Positions 19,779 through 27,931 of a stretch of 64,000 bases of DNA are shown here, in pieces. The translations under genes were made by a program, and so were the position numbers. Location of the stretch: assembly GCA_001263235.1 (NCBI GenBank), contig LGRD01000031.1:1-64000 (forward strand), in the 5' to 3' direction. The stretch's first letter is position 1. Every line of letters starts with the position of its first letter. Under the pieces are notes generated by a model. It was not told the DNA's origin. It did not search any database and saw nothing but the letters and a program-made list of their open reading frames with translations. Source of the stretch: Methylibium sp. NZG. GTDB lineage: Bacteria > Pseudomonadota > Gammaproteobacteria > Burkholderiales > Burkholderiaceae_C.

Positions 19779-20204
19779 TCAGGCCTGCCCCATCACCGAC
19801 GCAGTCGCCACCAACTCCTTGAACATCGCCATCGACACCGCACCCGACACCGAATACGGGTCGAGCACCGCGGCCTCGGAGTACTTGAGCAGCAGCGCCG
19901 GGTTCAGCCGGCTCATGTTGACCTGCCCCATCGCCCAGCCGGCAAAGCTGCGCTCGCTGATCTCTTCGTAGTTCAGCAGCACCACGTCGCGGTGGCGCGG
20001 GTCGCGCGTGATCTTGTTGTACAGCGCGCTCACCTGCGAGCGCCCTCCCTCGAGCACCTGCAAAAAAATGCTGCCGGAAAAGCACAACACGCCGGTCACG
20101 CCGGCCGCCGGGTTGTTGGCCGTGCACTTGCGCAGGATGGCCGACAGCGCCTCGGTATTGACCGCCTCGGTGGCGCGACTCGCATACATCAAACGGACCA
20201 GCAT
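19779..20204 (-). CDS. BLUF-domain blue-light sensor, short form
   Basis: A 141-residue FAD-binding photosensor. Key BLUF residues are visible: Tyr7 (LMYASRA), Asn30/31 (CTANNPAAGVTG), Gln49 (FLQVLEG), and Trp90 with Met92 (AGWAMGQ). There is no output domain after the two capping helices (to residue 141), so signalling is by protein partner. ATG 20204 is used because the upstream frame belongs to folE. It lies 11 bases after the folE stop, so it is probably translated from the folE mRNA. Confidence 0.93.
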   Translation of the reverse strand: MLVRLMYASRATEAVNTEALSAILRKCTANNPAAGVTGVLCFSGSIFLQVLEGGRSQVSALYNKITRDPRHRDVVLLNYEEISERSFAGWAMGQVNMSRLNPALLLKYSEAAVLDPYSVSGAVSMAMFKELVATASVMGQA

Positions 20205-20215
20205 GGTCGGTCCTT

Positions 20216-20944
20216 TCAGGTCTTCTTGCTGAGCAGGGAGAGGAATTCGCGCCGCAGGTTGGCGTCCTTCAAGAAGGCGCCGCGCATCACGCTGTTGGTC
20301 ATCATCGACTCGTCGTCCTTGACGCCGCGCCAGTGCATGCAGAAGTGGTCGGCTTCCATCACGATGGCCAGGCCGTCGGGCTTGACGCGCTCCTGCAATT
20401 CGTTGGCCAGCATCATCACCGCCTCTTCCTGGATCTGCGGGCGGGTCATGATCCACTCGCAGATGCGGGCGTATTTCGACAAGCCGATCAAATTGGAGTG
20501 CTCATTCGGCAGGATGCCGATCCACACCTTGCCCATGATCGGGCACAGGTGGTGCGAGCAGGCGCTGCGCACGGTGATGGGGCCGACGATCATCAGCTCG
20601 TTCAGGCGCGACACGTTCGGGAACTCGGTCACCGACGGCATCGGCACGTAGCGCCCGCGGAATACCTCGGTCAGGAACATCTTGGCCACGCGCTTGGCGG
20701 TTTCGTTGGTGTTGTGGTCGCTGTCGGTGTCGATCACCAGCGCGCGCAGCACCTCCTGCATCTTGGCGGCGACCTCGGCCTTGAGCTCCTCCATCTCGCC
20801 TTCGCGGATGAACTCGGCGATGTTGTCGTTGGCGTGGTAGCGGCAGTTCGCACCCACCAGCCGGTAGCGGATGCGCTCGGACGCGCCCAGGCGCGAGAGT
20901 TCTTCTTCGGGCCGAAGGATCGGCGTCGGCGGGTCACGGTGCAT
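20216..20944 (-). CDS. folE: GTP cyclohydrolase I, type FolE
   Basis: First enzyme of tetrahydrofolate/pterin synthesis, converting GTP to 7,8-dihydroneopterin triphosphate. The 242 residues contain the zinc ligands Cys and His in RSACSHHLCPIMGK, the segment GLSKYARICEWIMTRPQIQE, and the second Cys in ADHFCMHWRGVKD. An N-terminal extension of about 55 residues (PEEELSRLGASERIRY and so on) is longer than in E. coli FolE and has unknown role. ATG 20944 was chosen; the divergent rsmB starts at 21016. The BLUF gene follows 11 bases downstream. Confidence 0.96.
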   Translation of the reverse strand: MHRDPPTPILRPEEELSRLGASERIRYRLVGANCRYHANDNIAEFIREGEMEELKAEVAAKMQEVLRALVIDTDSDHNTNETAKRVAKMFLTEVFRGRYVPMPSVTEFPNVSRLNELMIVGPITVRSACSHHLCPIMGKVWIGILPNEHSNLIGLSKYARICEWIMTRPQIQEEAVMMLANELQERVKPDGLAIVMEADHFCMHWRGVKDDESMMTNSVMRGAFLKDANLRREFLSLLSKKT

Positions 20945-21015
20945 GGGGCCACCTTCGGCAAAGCAGGTCAGGAGACGGAGGTTACCGCAGTGGGGGTGCC
21001 CGTAGACTGCATCGG

Positions 21016-22380
21016 GTGAACGCACCCCCCCGCACCATCACCGCGCACCCTGCGTTGCCGCTGTCGCGCCTGCTCAACCACACCGCCGACGCCGTGCAGG
21101 CGGTGCGCGCCGGCCAGTCCCTCAACGACGCGCTGGCCCGCTGCCCTACCGACGCCCGCCCGGGCACGCAGGCGCTGAGCTTTCACACGTTGCGATGGCT
21201 CGGCTCGGCGCTGGCCGTGCGCGCGCTGCTGGCGCCCAAGGCGCCGCCGCCGCCGGTCGACGCGTTGCTGCTGACGGCGCTCGCCCTGCTGTGGCCGGCG
21301 GGCGAGCCCCCGTATGCCGACCACGCGTTGGTGGACCAGGCAGTGGCAGCAGCCCGACAACGCGCACCGGCCAGCGCCGCGTTCGTCAACGCCGTGCTGC
21401 GCCGCTTCCTGCGCGAGCGCGACGCCACCGTGGCCGCGGCCCGGCGCGACCCGGCCGCCGCCTTCAACCACCCGCCATGGTGGGTCGAGCACCTGCAGCG
21501 CGACTGGCCCGAAAGGTGGCAAGAAGTGCTGCGCGCCGACAACCAGCGCGCACCGATGAGCCTGCGCGTCAACGCCCGCCAGAGCGACGCCGCGGGCTAC
21601 GTGCTTCGGCTGGCCGAACAGGGGCTGGCCGCGCGCGCGGTCGGCTCGCACGGTGTGGTGCTGGCCGAGCCCTGCCCGGTCGGCCGGCTGCCCGGCTTCG
21701 CCCAGGGTGCCGTGTCGGTGCAGGACTTGGCGGCGCAGATGGCAGCACGGTTGCTGCTGGATGGGATTGGAGGCGAAGCCAGCGCTCGCTTGCTACCAGG
21801 TGCCCGTGTACTCGACGCCTGTGCCGCCCCGGGCGGCAAGACGGCCCACCTGCTGGAGTGCGCCGACCTCGACGTGCTGGCGCTGGACCAAGACGCCACC
21901 CGCCTGGCGCGGGTGACCGAAACGCTGGCGCGGCTGGGGCTGCAAGCGCAGACTGTTGCGGCCGATGCCGGCCAACCACAGGCTTGGTGGGACGGCCGGC
22001 CCTTCGACGCGATCCTGCTCGACGCCCCGTGCAGCGCCTCGGGCATCGTGCGCCGCCACCCGGACGTGCGCTGGCTGCGTCGCGCCAGCGACATCGCCGC
22101 GCTGGCAGCCACCCAGGCGCGGCTTCTGGAGGCGCTGTGGCCGCTGCTCAAACCGCAGGGCCGGCTGCTGTACTGCACGTGTTCGGTGTTCCAGGCCGAG
22201 GGCCGGCACCAGATCGACGCATTTTTGCAACGCCACGGCAATGCAGAAGTCGCGCTGCAACCGGGTTCGAGAGGCCACCTGCTGCCGCTGGCCGACAATC
22301 CTTCTGAGCACAGGCACGATGCGATCGAGAGCCCGGGCGACGGGTTCTTCTACTCCTTGATTCAGAAGCGGCGCGATTGA
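21016..22380 (+). CDS. rsmB: 16S rRNA m5C967 methyltransferase
   Basis: Methylates C967 of 16S rRNA with S-adenosylmethionine. The 454 residues comprise an N-terminal NusB-like domain (to about 150) and a catalytic domain with LDACAAPGGKTAHLLE (motif I), the motif IV catalytic cysteine in DAPCSASGIVRRHPDVRW and the motif VI cysteine in YCTCSVFQ. The start is GTG at 21016, and the gene is divergent from folE. Its TGA stop overlaps a TTG start of the DUF4390 gene. Confidence 0.97.
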   Translation: MNAPPRTITAHPALPLSRLLNHTADAVQAVRAGQSLNDALARCPTDARPGTQALSFHTLRWLGSALAVRALLAPKAPPPPVDALLLTALALLWPAGEPPYADHALVDQAVAAARQRAPASAAFVNAVLRRFLRERDATVAAARRDPAAAFNHPPWWVEHLQRDWPERWQEVLRADNQRAPMSLRVNARQSDAAGYVLRLAEQGLAARAVGSHGVVLAEPCPVGRLPGFAQGAVSVQDLAAQMAARLLLDGIGGEASARLLPGARVLDACAAPGGKTAHLLECADLDVLALDQDATRLARVTETLARLGLQAQTVAADAGQPQAWWDGRPFDAILLDAPCSASGIVRRHPDVRWLRRASDIAALAATQARLLEALWPLLKPQGRLLYCTCSVFQAEGRHQIDAFLQRHGNAEVALQPGSRGHLLPLADNPSEHRHDAIESPGDGFFYSLIQKRRD

Positions 22381-23057
22381 ACACCACCGACCCGACCGTG
22401 CGCTGTCGCTTGCCGTTGCGCTTGCACATGCGGCTGCGATGGCGGCTGCGATTGCGGCTGCGCGCAGAGGCGGCCCGCACAGCGCTGGGCCAGATGCGTC
22501 ATGCAGCCGTGAGGTGCACCGCCGCGCTCTGGCTGGTGCTGGTCGGGCTGGCGTGGCTGGTGCCGCAAGCGGGCCAGGCGGCCGACGGCCCGGCGCTCGG
22601 CGCGTTCGAGTTGACCCAGGACGACGAAGGTGTGTCGCTGACCTACTCGCTCAACTTCGAGCTTTCGCGCAGCGTGGAAGACGCCTTGAACAAGGGCGTG
22701 CCGCTTTACTTTTTGGCCGAGGCCGAGGTCTACCGCGAGCGCTGGTACTGGCGCGACAAGCGTGTGGCCCACGCCACCCGGCTGTGGCGCATCGCGTTCC
22801 AGCCGCTCACGTCGTCGTACCGCGTTACGCTCGGCGGCCTGAACCTGAGCTTCAACAGCCAGGCCGAAGCGCTGAACGCGATGCGCCGCGTGGCACGCTG
22901 GAAAGTCGCCGAAATCGGCCAGATCGAGCCCGGCAAACACTACGTGGAGTTCAACTTCCGGCTCGACACCACCTTGCTGCCGCGGCCGATGCAGATCGGC
23001 ATCAGCGGCCAGCCCGATTGGTCGCTGTCGGTGGAGCGCACGCAGCGCTTCAACTGA
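22377..23057 (+). CDS. DUF4390-family protein
   Basis: A 226-residue conserved hypothetical. The central domain carries LGAFELTQDDEGVSLTYSLN, VYRERWYWRDKRVAH and YVEFNFRLDTTLLPRPMQIG, all characteristic of DUF4390, which sits between rsmB and the NtrY-like kinase in many betaproteobacteria. A hydrophobic helix (LWLVLVGLAWLVP) near residue 55 suggests membrane anchoring or export. The start overlaps the rsmB stop (TTGA); ATG codons at 22428 and 22497 are alternatives, and the first is preceded by a repeat. Confidence 0.82.
   Translation: MNTTDPTVRCRLPLRLHMRLRWRLRLRLRAEAARTALGQMRHAAVRCTAALWLVLVGLAWLVPQAGQAADGPALGAFELTQDDEGVSLTYSLNFELSRSVEDALNKGVPLYFLAEAEVYRERWYWRDKRVAHATRLWRIAFQPLTSSYRVTLGGLNLSFNSQAEALNAMRRVARWKVAEIGQIEPGKHYVEFNFRLDTTLLPRPMQIGISGQPDWSLSVERTQRFN
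22430..22465. repeat. 12-bp tandem repeat in the DUF4390 5' region
   Basis: Unit GCGGCTGCGATK is repeated three times, the last copy diverging in its last three bases. It encodes alternating Arg-Leu-Arg-Trp-type residues before the hydrophobic anchor of the DUF4390 protein and is in frame, so a copy-number change would add or delete four residues. It starts beside the possible ATG at 22428. Confidence 0.85.
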
Positions 23058-23159
23058 CGGCGTTGCCTGCGGCAGAACGGTCATGAGGAAGCGCACGGCC
23101 GCCCGAAGTTCCTCATGCCCCCGCGGGGGGCGGCCGGTATGCCCGGCCTGGGGGAGCCC

Positions 23160-25442
23160 ATGACCAAGGCATCGCGCTGGGCCTGGATCGTCTCGCTGGT
23201 GGCTGTCACCGGCGCCGGCCTGGTGCTGGCGTTCTTGCTGTCGTTCGCGACCAATTCGCCGGCGCTGTACGAGCGCCACTACCTGTGGCTGTTCTGGGTC
23301 AACCTGACGGTCGCCACGCTGCTGCTGCTGGTGATTGCAGTGGCCTCGGTGCGCTTGCTGGTGCGCATCCGGCGGCGCAAGTTCGGCAGCCGGCTGCTGC
23401 TCAAGCTGGCCGCCATCTTTGCGCTGGTGGGCGTGGTGCCGGGGGTGCTGATCTACACGGTGAGCTTCCAGTTCGTCTCGCGCAGCATCGAGAGCTGGTT
23501 CGACCTGAAAGTGGAAAACGCGCTCGACGCCGGCCTGACCCTGGGCCGCGGCACGCTCGACGCCCGCGTGGTCGACCTGGCCAGCAAGACGCGCGTGGCG
23601 GCCGAGGCGCTGGGCGAGCGCACCGGCAGCCTCCAGCCGCTGGCGCTGGAGCGGCTGCGCGAACAACTGTCGGCACAGGACGTGTCGCTGATCGGCGCAA
23701 ACGGGCAGACGCTGATCACGGTGGGCAGCACGTCGTCGTTGTTGATGTTTTCGCGCCCGACGCTGGCCCAGTTGCGCCAGGCGCGCGTGCAGCGCGTCGT
23801 GAGCCAGCTCGAAGGGCTGGACGAAGACGCTTCCGCGGCACCCAACAACGCCCGCGTGCGCGCGCTGGCGCACATTCCGAGCGCCAACTTCGCACTCGGC
23901 GAGCAAGAGCGCTACCTGCTCGTCACCCAACTGCTGCCCCCCGGCCTGGCGGCCAATGCGCTCGCGGTGCAGACCGCCTACCGCGAGTACCAGCAGCGCG
24001 CGCTGGCGCGCGACGGCCTGCGCAAGATGTACATCGGCACGTTGACGCTGGCGCTGGTGCTGGCGGTGTTCGCCGCCGTGCTGCTGGCCGTGGCGCTGGG
24101 CAACCAACTGGCCCGGCCGCTGCTGCTGCTGGCCGAAGGCGTGCGCCAGGTGGCGCAAGGCGACCTGAGCGAAAAGCCGGTGTTCGCCTCGCGCGACGAA
24201 CTCGGCGGCCTGACGCGCTCGTTCGCCGAGATGACGCAGCAGCTCTCGGACGCCCGCTCGCTCGTTCAGCGAAGCGTGGTGCAGGTCGAGGGCGCGCGCG
24301 CCAACCTGCAGACGATCCTCGACAACCTGACCGCTGGCGTGATCGTGTTCGACAGCCAGGGCCGCATCGACACGGTGAACCCGGGTGCCACGCGAATCCT
24401 GCGGCTGCCGCTGTCGGCCTACCGCAAGCGGCGGCTCGACGAGGTGCCCGGCTTGAGCGCGTTCGGCCAATCGGTGTGGCAGCGTTTCGAGTTGAACGCC
24501 AGCAGCCCGGAGGCCGGCGAGCGCGACCAATGGCAAGACTCGTTCGAGCTGCCCACCGGCGCAGAACGCGACACGCTGACCCTGCTCGTGCGCGGCGCCG
24601 CCATGCCGCTGGGCGCGCGGCTGATGGTGTTCGACGACATCAGCGAAGTCGTGTCGGCCCAACGCAGCCAGGCCTGGAGCGAGGTGGCGCGGCGCCTGGC
24701 GCACGAGATCAAGAACCCGCTGACGCCGATCCAGCTGTCTGCCGAACGCATCCAGCACAAGCTCGAAGCCAAGCTCGAAGGCGCCGACCAGGCGATGCTG
24801 GTGCGCTCGGTCGCCACCATCGTCAACCAGGTGCAGGCGATGAAGACGCTGGTCAACGAGTTCCGTGACTATGCGCGGCTGCCGGCGGCCCAACTGCGGC
24901 CGCTCGACCTGAACGGGCTGGTGGCCGAGGTGCTGGGCCTGTACGCCACGGCACAAGAGTCGGGCCGGCTGCACGCCGGCCTGGGAGAGGCCGTCCCGGC
25001 GATCGTGGGCGACAGCACGCAGTTGCGCCAGGTCATCCACAACCTGGTGCAGAACGCGCTCGATGCGGTGGCCGAACGCGCCGACGGCCGCGTGCGCGTC
25101 ACGACCGAAGTGGTGCGCAACGAACTCGGCGCGCTGCGCGCGGTGCGCCTGCAAGTGATCGACAACGGCCCCGGCTTCCCCGACAAGGTACTCAAGCGCG
25201 CCTTCGAGCCCTACGTCACCACCAAGAGCAAGGGCACCGGCCTGGGCCTGGCGGTGGTCAAGAAGATCGCCGACGAACACGGCGCGCGGGTGCGCATTGC
25301 CAACCTGGGCACCTCGGCTGAGGGGGGCGGCGAGCCGGGCGTGGCGAAAGGGGCGCAAGTTTCGTTATCATTTTCGAAGTTCGCTCCGGCCGGTGACAAT
25401 CTCGTCGTCGCGGCGACGACGACCGTTGCGAGTGCACACTAG
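23160..25442 (+). CDS. NtrY-like membrane sensor histidine kinase
   Basis: A 760-residue kinase. Three or four N-terminal helices are followed by a long periplasmic or cytosolic loop, another helix (LTLALVLAVFAAVLLAVAL, near 290-310), a HAMP-like linker with GVRQVAQGDLSEKPVFA, a PAS domain (about 395-500; LDNLTAGVIVFDSQGRID), the HisKA box with RLAHEIKNPLTPIQLSAERI and a HATPase domain with VIDNGPGFPDKV and GTGLGLAVVK. NtrYX systems sense nitrogen or redox state; this one is not proven. ATG 23160 begins a normal first helix; an extended frame from 23115 is repeat-derived. Confidence 0.9.
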   Translation: MTKASRWAWIVSLVAVTGAGLVLAFLLSFATNSPALYERHYLWLFWVNLTVATLLLLVIAVASVRLLVRIRRRKFGSRLLLKLAAIFALVGVVPGVLIYTVSFQFVSRSIESWFDLKVENALDAGLTLGRGTLDARVVDLASKTRVAAEALGERTGSLQPLALERLREQLSAQDVSLIGANGQTLITVGSTSSLLMFSRPTLAQLRQARVQRVVSQLEGLDEDASAAPNNARVRALAHIPSANFALGEQERYLLVTQLLPPGLAANALAVQTAYREYQQRALARDGLRKMYIGTLTLALVLAVFAAVLLAVALGNQLARPLLLLAEGVRQVAQGDLSEKPVFASRDELGGLTRSFAEMTQQLSDARSLVQRSVVQVEGARANLQTILDNLTAGVIVFDSQGRIDTVNPGATRILRLPLSAYRKRRLDEVPGLSAFGQSVWQRFELNASSPEAGERDQWQDSFELPTGAERDTLTLLVRGAAMPLGARLMVFDDISEVVSAQRSQAWSEVARRLAHEIKNPLTPIQLSAERIQHKLEAKLEGADQAMLVRSVATIVNQVQAMKTLVNEFRDYARLPAAQLRPLDLNGLVAEVLGLYATAQESGRLHAGLGEAVPAIVGDSTQLRQVIHNLVQNALDAVAERADGRVRVTTEVVRNELGALRAVRLQVIDNGPGFPDKVLKRAFEPYVTTKSKGTGLGLAVVKKIADEHGARVRIANLGTSAEGGGEPGVAKGAQVSLSFSKFAPAGDNLVVAATTTVASAH

Positions 25443-25447
25443 CGTTC

Positions 25448-26137
25448 ATGGCCACCATTCTTGTAGTTGACGACGAACTCGGCATCCGTGCCCTGCTCTC
25501 GGAGATCCTTGCCGACGAGGGGCACACCGTCGAAGTGGCCGAGAACGCCGCGCAGGCGCGTGCCAGCCGCCAGCGCTTCCGCCCCGACCTGGTGCTGCTC
25601 GACATCTGGATGCCCGACGTCGACGGCATCACCTTGCTGAAGGAATGGGGCGCCACTTCGCTGCTCACCATGCCCGTCATCATGATGAGCGGGCACGGCA
25701 CGATCGACACCGCCGTCGAGGCCACCAAGGTCGGCGCGATGGCCTTCCTTGAAAAGCCGATCACGTTGCAAAAGTTGCTGCGGGCAGTCGAGCAGGGGCT
25801 GGCCAAACCCGCTCCGCGCAGCGGCGCAGTGCCCGCGCACGGCAGCGCCACGGACCACGGGTTGACGGTCGAATCGGCCATGACCGGCGGCGCGATGCTG
25901 CCCACGCTGCCGATGATGCTCGGCCCGCAATCCGAGCAGAGCTTCGATCTCGACCGCCCGCTGCGCGAAGCGCGCGACGCGTTCGAGAAGAGCTACTTCG
26001 AGTTCCACCTGAGTCAGGAAAACGGCAGCATGACCCGCGTGGCCGAGAAGACCGGCCTGGAGCGCACCCACCTGTACCGCAAGCTCAAACAACTCGGCGT
26101 CGACCTCACGCGCGGCAAGCGAGGCGCGGCGACCTGA
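25448..26137 (+). CDS. NtrX-like response regulator lacking the AAA+ domain
   Basis: A 229-residue regulator. The receiver domain (about 1-120) has DDELGIRALL, the phosphoacceptor Asp in LLDIWMPDVDG, and FLEKPITL. After a linker of about 60 residues comes a Fis-type helix-turn-helix, FEFHLSQENGSMTRVAEKTG and LERTHLYRKLKQLGVDL. Canonical NtrX has a sigma54-activating AAA+ module between these parts; it is absent. It starts six bases after the kinase stop and so probably forms its two-component partner. Confidence 0.9.
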   Translation: MATILVVDDELGIRALLSEILADEGHTVEVAENAAQARASRQRFRPDLVLLDIWMPDVDGITLLKEWGATSLLTMPVIMMSGHGTIDTAVEATKVGAMAFLEKPITLQKLLRAVEQGLAKPAPRSGAVPAHGSATDHGLTVESAMTGGAMLPTLPMMLGPQSEQSFDLDRPLREARDAFEKSYFEFHLSQENGSMTRVAEKTGLERTHLYRKLKQLGVDLTRGKRGAAT

Positions 26138-26181
26138 CGAAGGCCGAAGCGCCTGCCGGCTCGCTTATACTGGGGGGCTTC

Positions 26182-26257
26182 GGCCTGGTAGCTCAGTTGG
26201 TAGAGCAGCGGATTGAAAATCCGCGTGTCGGTGGTTCGATTCCGCCCCAGGCCACCA
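26182..26257 (+). tRNA. tRNA-Phe (anticodon GAA)
   Basis: A 76-base cloverleaf: acceptor stem GGCCTGG with CCAGGCC, D arm GCTCAGTTGGTAGAGC, anticodon arm GCGGATTGAAAATCCGC with GAA in the loop, T arm GGTGGTTCGATTCCGCC and an encoded CCA end. It lies 44 bases after the NtrX-like gene. No terminator with a T-run is obvious downstream. Confidence 0.97.
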
Positions 26258-26526
26258 GTCGCCGCTCCGAGCTGTTTCAGAGCATCTGACAGGCGATCAA
26301 GCCTCAACCCTCCGAGGCTCCCCCTTTTGCATCACGGGCTCCCGCCCGGCCTGAAAGATCGGGCCCTCGCCGCAGGCAAGATGCACCCCGAAAAGTCCAC
26401 AGCGCGCGATTGACGCTCCAGGTCGCGAGTCGCTTCTCACGCAACGAGGGTAATCCCTGAGTACGTCGACCTCCGATGGCGCCTCTGTGGGGCGGGCCGG
26501 CATTGCTGGCCCGTCATCAACCCCTT

Positions 26527-26531
26527 GGAGG
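26527..26531 (+). promoter_or_regulatory. Ribosome-binding site fixing the repeat-protein start
   Basis: A GGAGG sits five bases before ATG 26537. A TTG at 26525 that would extend the frame overlaps this site, so ATG 26537 is the start. Bases 26258-26526 contain no gene I can support; a GGGCC/GGCCC hairpin lies just before the site. Confidence 0.8.
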
Positions 26532-26536
26532 CCTTC

Positions 26537-27274
26537 ATGCTCAGATCGATTCTTGGTGCTGTTCTCACCCTCGGCTTCGCCGCCACCGCAACGGCAGCCG
26601 TCAACTGCAACAGCTTTGCAAACAACACAGTCAATGCCTTTGTCAACGACGAGGTTGTGGCCGTTGGCTACACCTGCACCATCGGCCCCATGGGCTCGGT
26701 CAACGGCGGCGTGAGCCAAACGGGTGAAGGCAGCCTGGTGATCCGGGGCCGCGTCAACGGCGCCGTCAGCGAAGACGGGCCGGGCGACGTGGTGCTCGGC
26801 CGCGGCGCAATCGTCGGTGGCGACGTGTCGGAAGCGGACGTCGGCAACGTCTCGGTGCGTGGAGGCGCCAGCACGGACGGCGTCATCGAAGAGTCGGGAG
26901 ACGGCTCGGTCAACGTGACCGTCGATGTGCCCGGCCTGGTGAAAGGCGATGTCTACGAGAACGGCAACGGCGGTGTCACGATCAACGCGCAGCTCGGCAA
27001 CTTCGAGGGCTCGGTCAATGAGGCCGGCCCCGGAAACGTCAACGTCGTCGTGAGCCCAGGCATGTCGTTCAAGGGCGATGTGAACGAGCAAGACGGCGGC
27101 AGCGTCACGGCGGACGTTCAGGGTTTCTTTGAAGGCAACATCGTCGAGCAGCTCGGCGGAAACGTGTCGACCACAGGAGCCGGCGTCTTCAAGGGCAACT
27201 CGGAGCATCAGGCACCAGGGACCTGCACGAACACCATCGTGAACTTCCAGGGTTCTGCCTGCACACCGATCTGA
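26537..27274 (+). CDS. Secreted protein with about nine glycine-rich repeats, probable beta-solenoid
   Basis: A 245-residue protein with a Sec signal (LGAVLTLGFAATATA) and then repeats of 19-24 residues of the form G-x-V-x-E-x-G-x-G-x-V-x-V. Examples are GGVSQTGEGSLVIRG, GAVSEDGPGDVVLG, GDVSEADVGNVSVRG, GDVYENGNGGVTIN, GSVNEAGPGNVNVV and GDVNEQDGGSVTAD. The pattern of alternating small and beta-branched residues suggests a right-handed beta-helix, somewhat like bactofilins. Cysteines flank the array (VNCNSF, YTCTIG, GTCTNT, SACTPI), probably capping disulfides. The mature protein is rich in Gly, Val, Asn and Asp. Function unknown; a surface or matrix role is inference. Confidence 0.75.
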   Translation: MLRSILGAVLTLGFAATATAAVNCNSFANNTVNAFVNDEVVAVGYTCTIGPMGSVNGGVSQTGEGSLVIRGRVNGAVSEDGPGDVVLGRGAIVGGDVSEADVGNVSVRGGASTDGVIEESGDGSVNVTVDVPGLVKGDVYENGNGGVTINAQLGNFEGSVNEAGPGNVNVVVSPGMSFKGDVNEQDGGSVTADVQGFFEGNIVEQLGGNVSTTGAGVFKGNSEHQAPGTCTNTIVNFQGSACTPI

Positions 27275-27325
27275 CCCACTGATCGGGTCGGATCGGCCGC
27301 CACCCAGGCGGGTGAGCGCGAAACA

Positions 27326-27349
27326 CTGCGGCCCGCATGCGGGCCGCAG
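27326..27349. terminator. 24-bp perfect palindrome between convergent genes
   Basis: CTGCGGCCCGCA and its exact complement lie back to back, with no loop bases, between the repeat-protein stop and the DUF6232 stop. No T-run follows on either strand. It is probably a bidirectional terminator. Confidence 0.55.
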
Positions 27350-27355
27350 CAGCCT

Positions 27356-27712
27356 TCACCCGACAGCGACGGCCCTGCTGATCGCGGAACCCACGCGCTC
27401 CACCATGGCGGCGTCGCTGCTGACGAAGGTCAGCTTGGCGCCCCCCTTGGCCACCAGGCTGAGCCGGCGCAGGTTCAAGGTGGCCAGGGCCCAGACGCCG
27501 CCGGCGATCGCCAGGCACAGGCCCAGAACGGCAGCGCCGAAAAAGACCGCCGTCAGTCCGACCAGGCCGACCAGCGCCGCGACGAGGCTGGTGTGGGGCG
27601 ACTCGACGCGGACCGAGCCGATGTTGCGGGTGGCGAAACTCTGGCCGGCGATGTCCACGCGAGCGCTGGTGACGCTGAAACCGGGCTCTTGCAGGTACGA
27701 CAGTTCTTGCAT
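27356..27712 (-). CDS. DUF6232-family small membrane protein
   Basis: A 118-residue protein. The N-terminal half, with TSARVDIAGQSFATRNIGSV, resembles the DUF6232 family. Two hydrophobic segments (TSLVAALVGLVGLTAVFFG and VLGLCLAIAGGVWALATL) are followed by a cytosolic tail with FVSSDAAMVERVGSAISRAV. ATG 27712 gives the family N-terminus. I cannot assign a role; it is convergent with the repeat-protein gene. Confidence 0.7.
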   Translation of the reverse strand: MQELSYLQEPGFSVTSARVDIAGQSFATRNIGSVRVESPHTSLVAALVGLVGLTAVFFGAAVLGLCLAIAGGVWALATLNLRRLSLVAKGGAKLTFVSSDAAMVERVGSAISRAVAVG

Positions 27713-27931
27713 GATGGTTCCTCCGTTCACAGGTTCTGGCCCCGTGATGGGCGCGATTCTCAAACGATCACAAACGCCTGTCCTCCCCCCTGAATAGGGG
27801 ACATTGTGAGATTCGTCGCGGGATTGCCAACTTCGGTCGTGCGCGCTAGGCGACACGCACCTGCGCAACGCGATTTGCCAGCCCGCAGCGACCCCGGCAC
27901 GCCGGCCGCGTCAGCGGCGACCTGAGCATTC

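Noticed and set aside
22362-25358. A 998-codon minus-strand frame opposite rsmB-end, DUF4390 and NtrY
   Set aside because: Same reasoning: GC-driven antisense shadow of strongly supported genes.
26525-26536. TTG start for the repeat protein
   Set aside because: The TTG overlaps the GGAGG ribosome site, which is positioned for ATG 26537.
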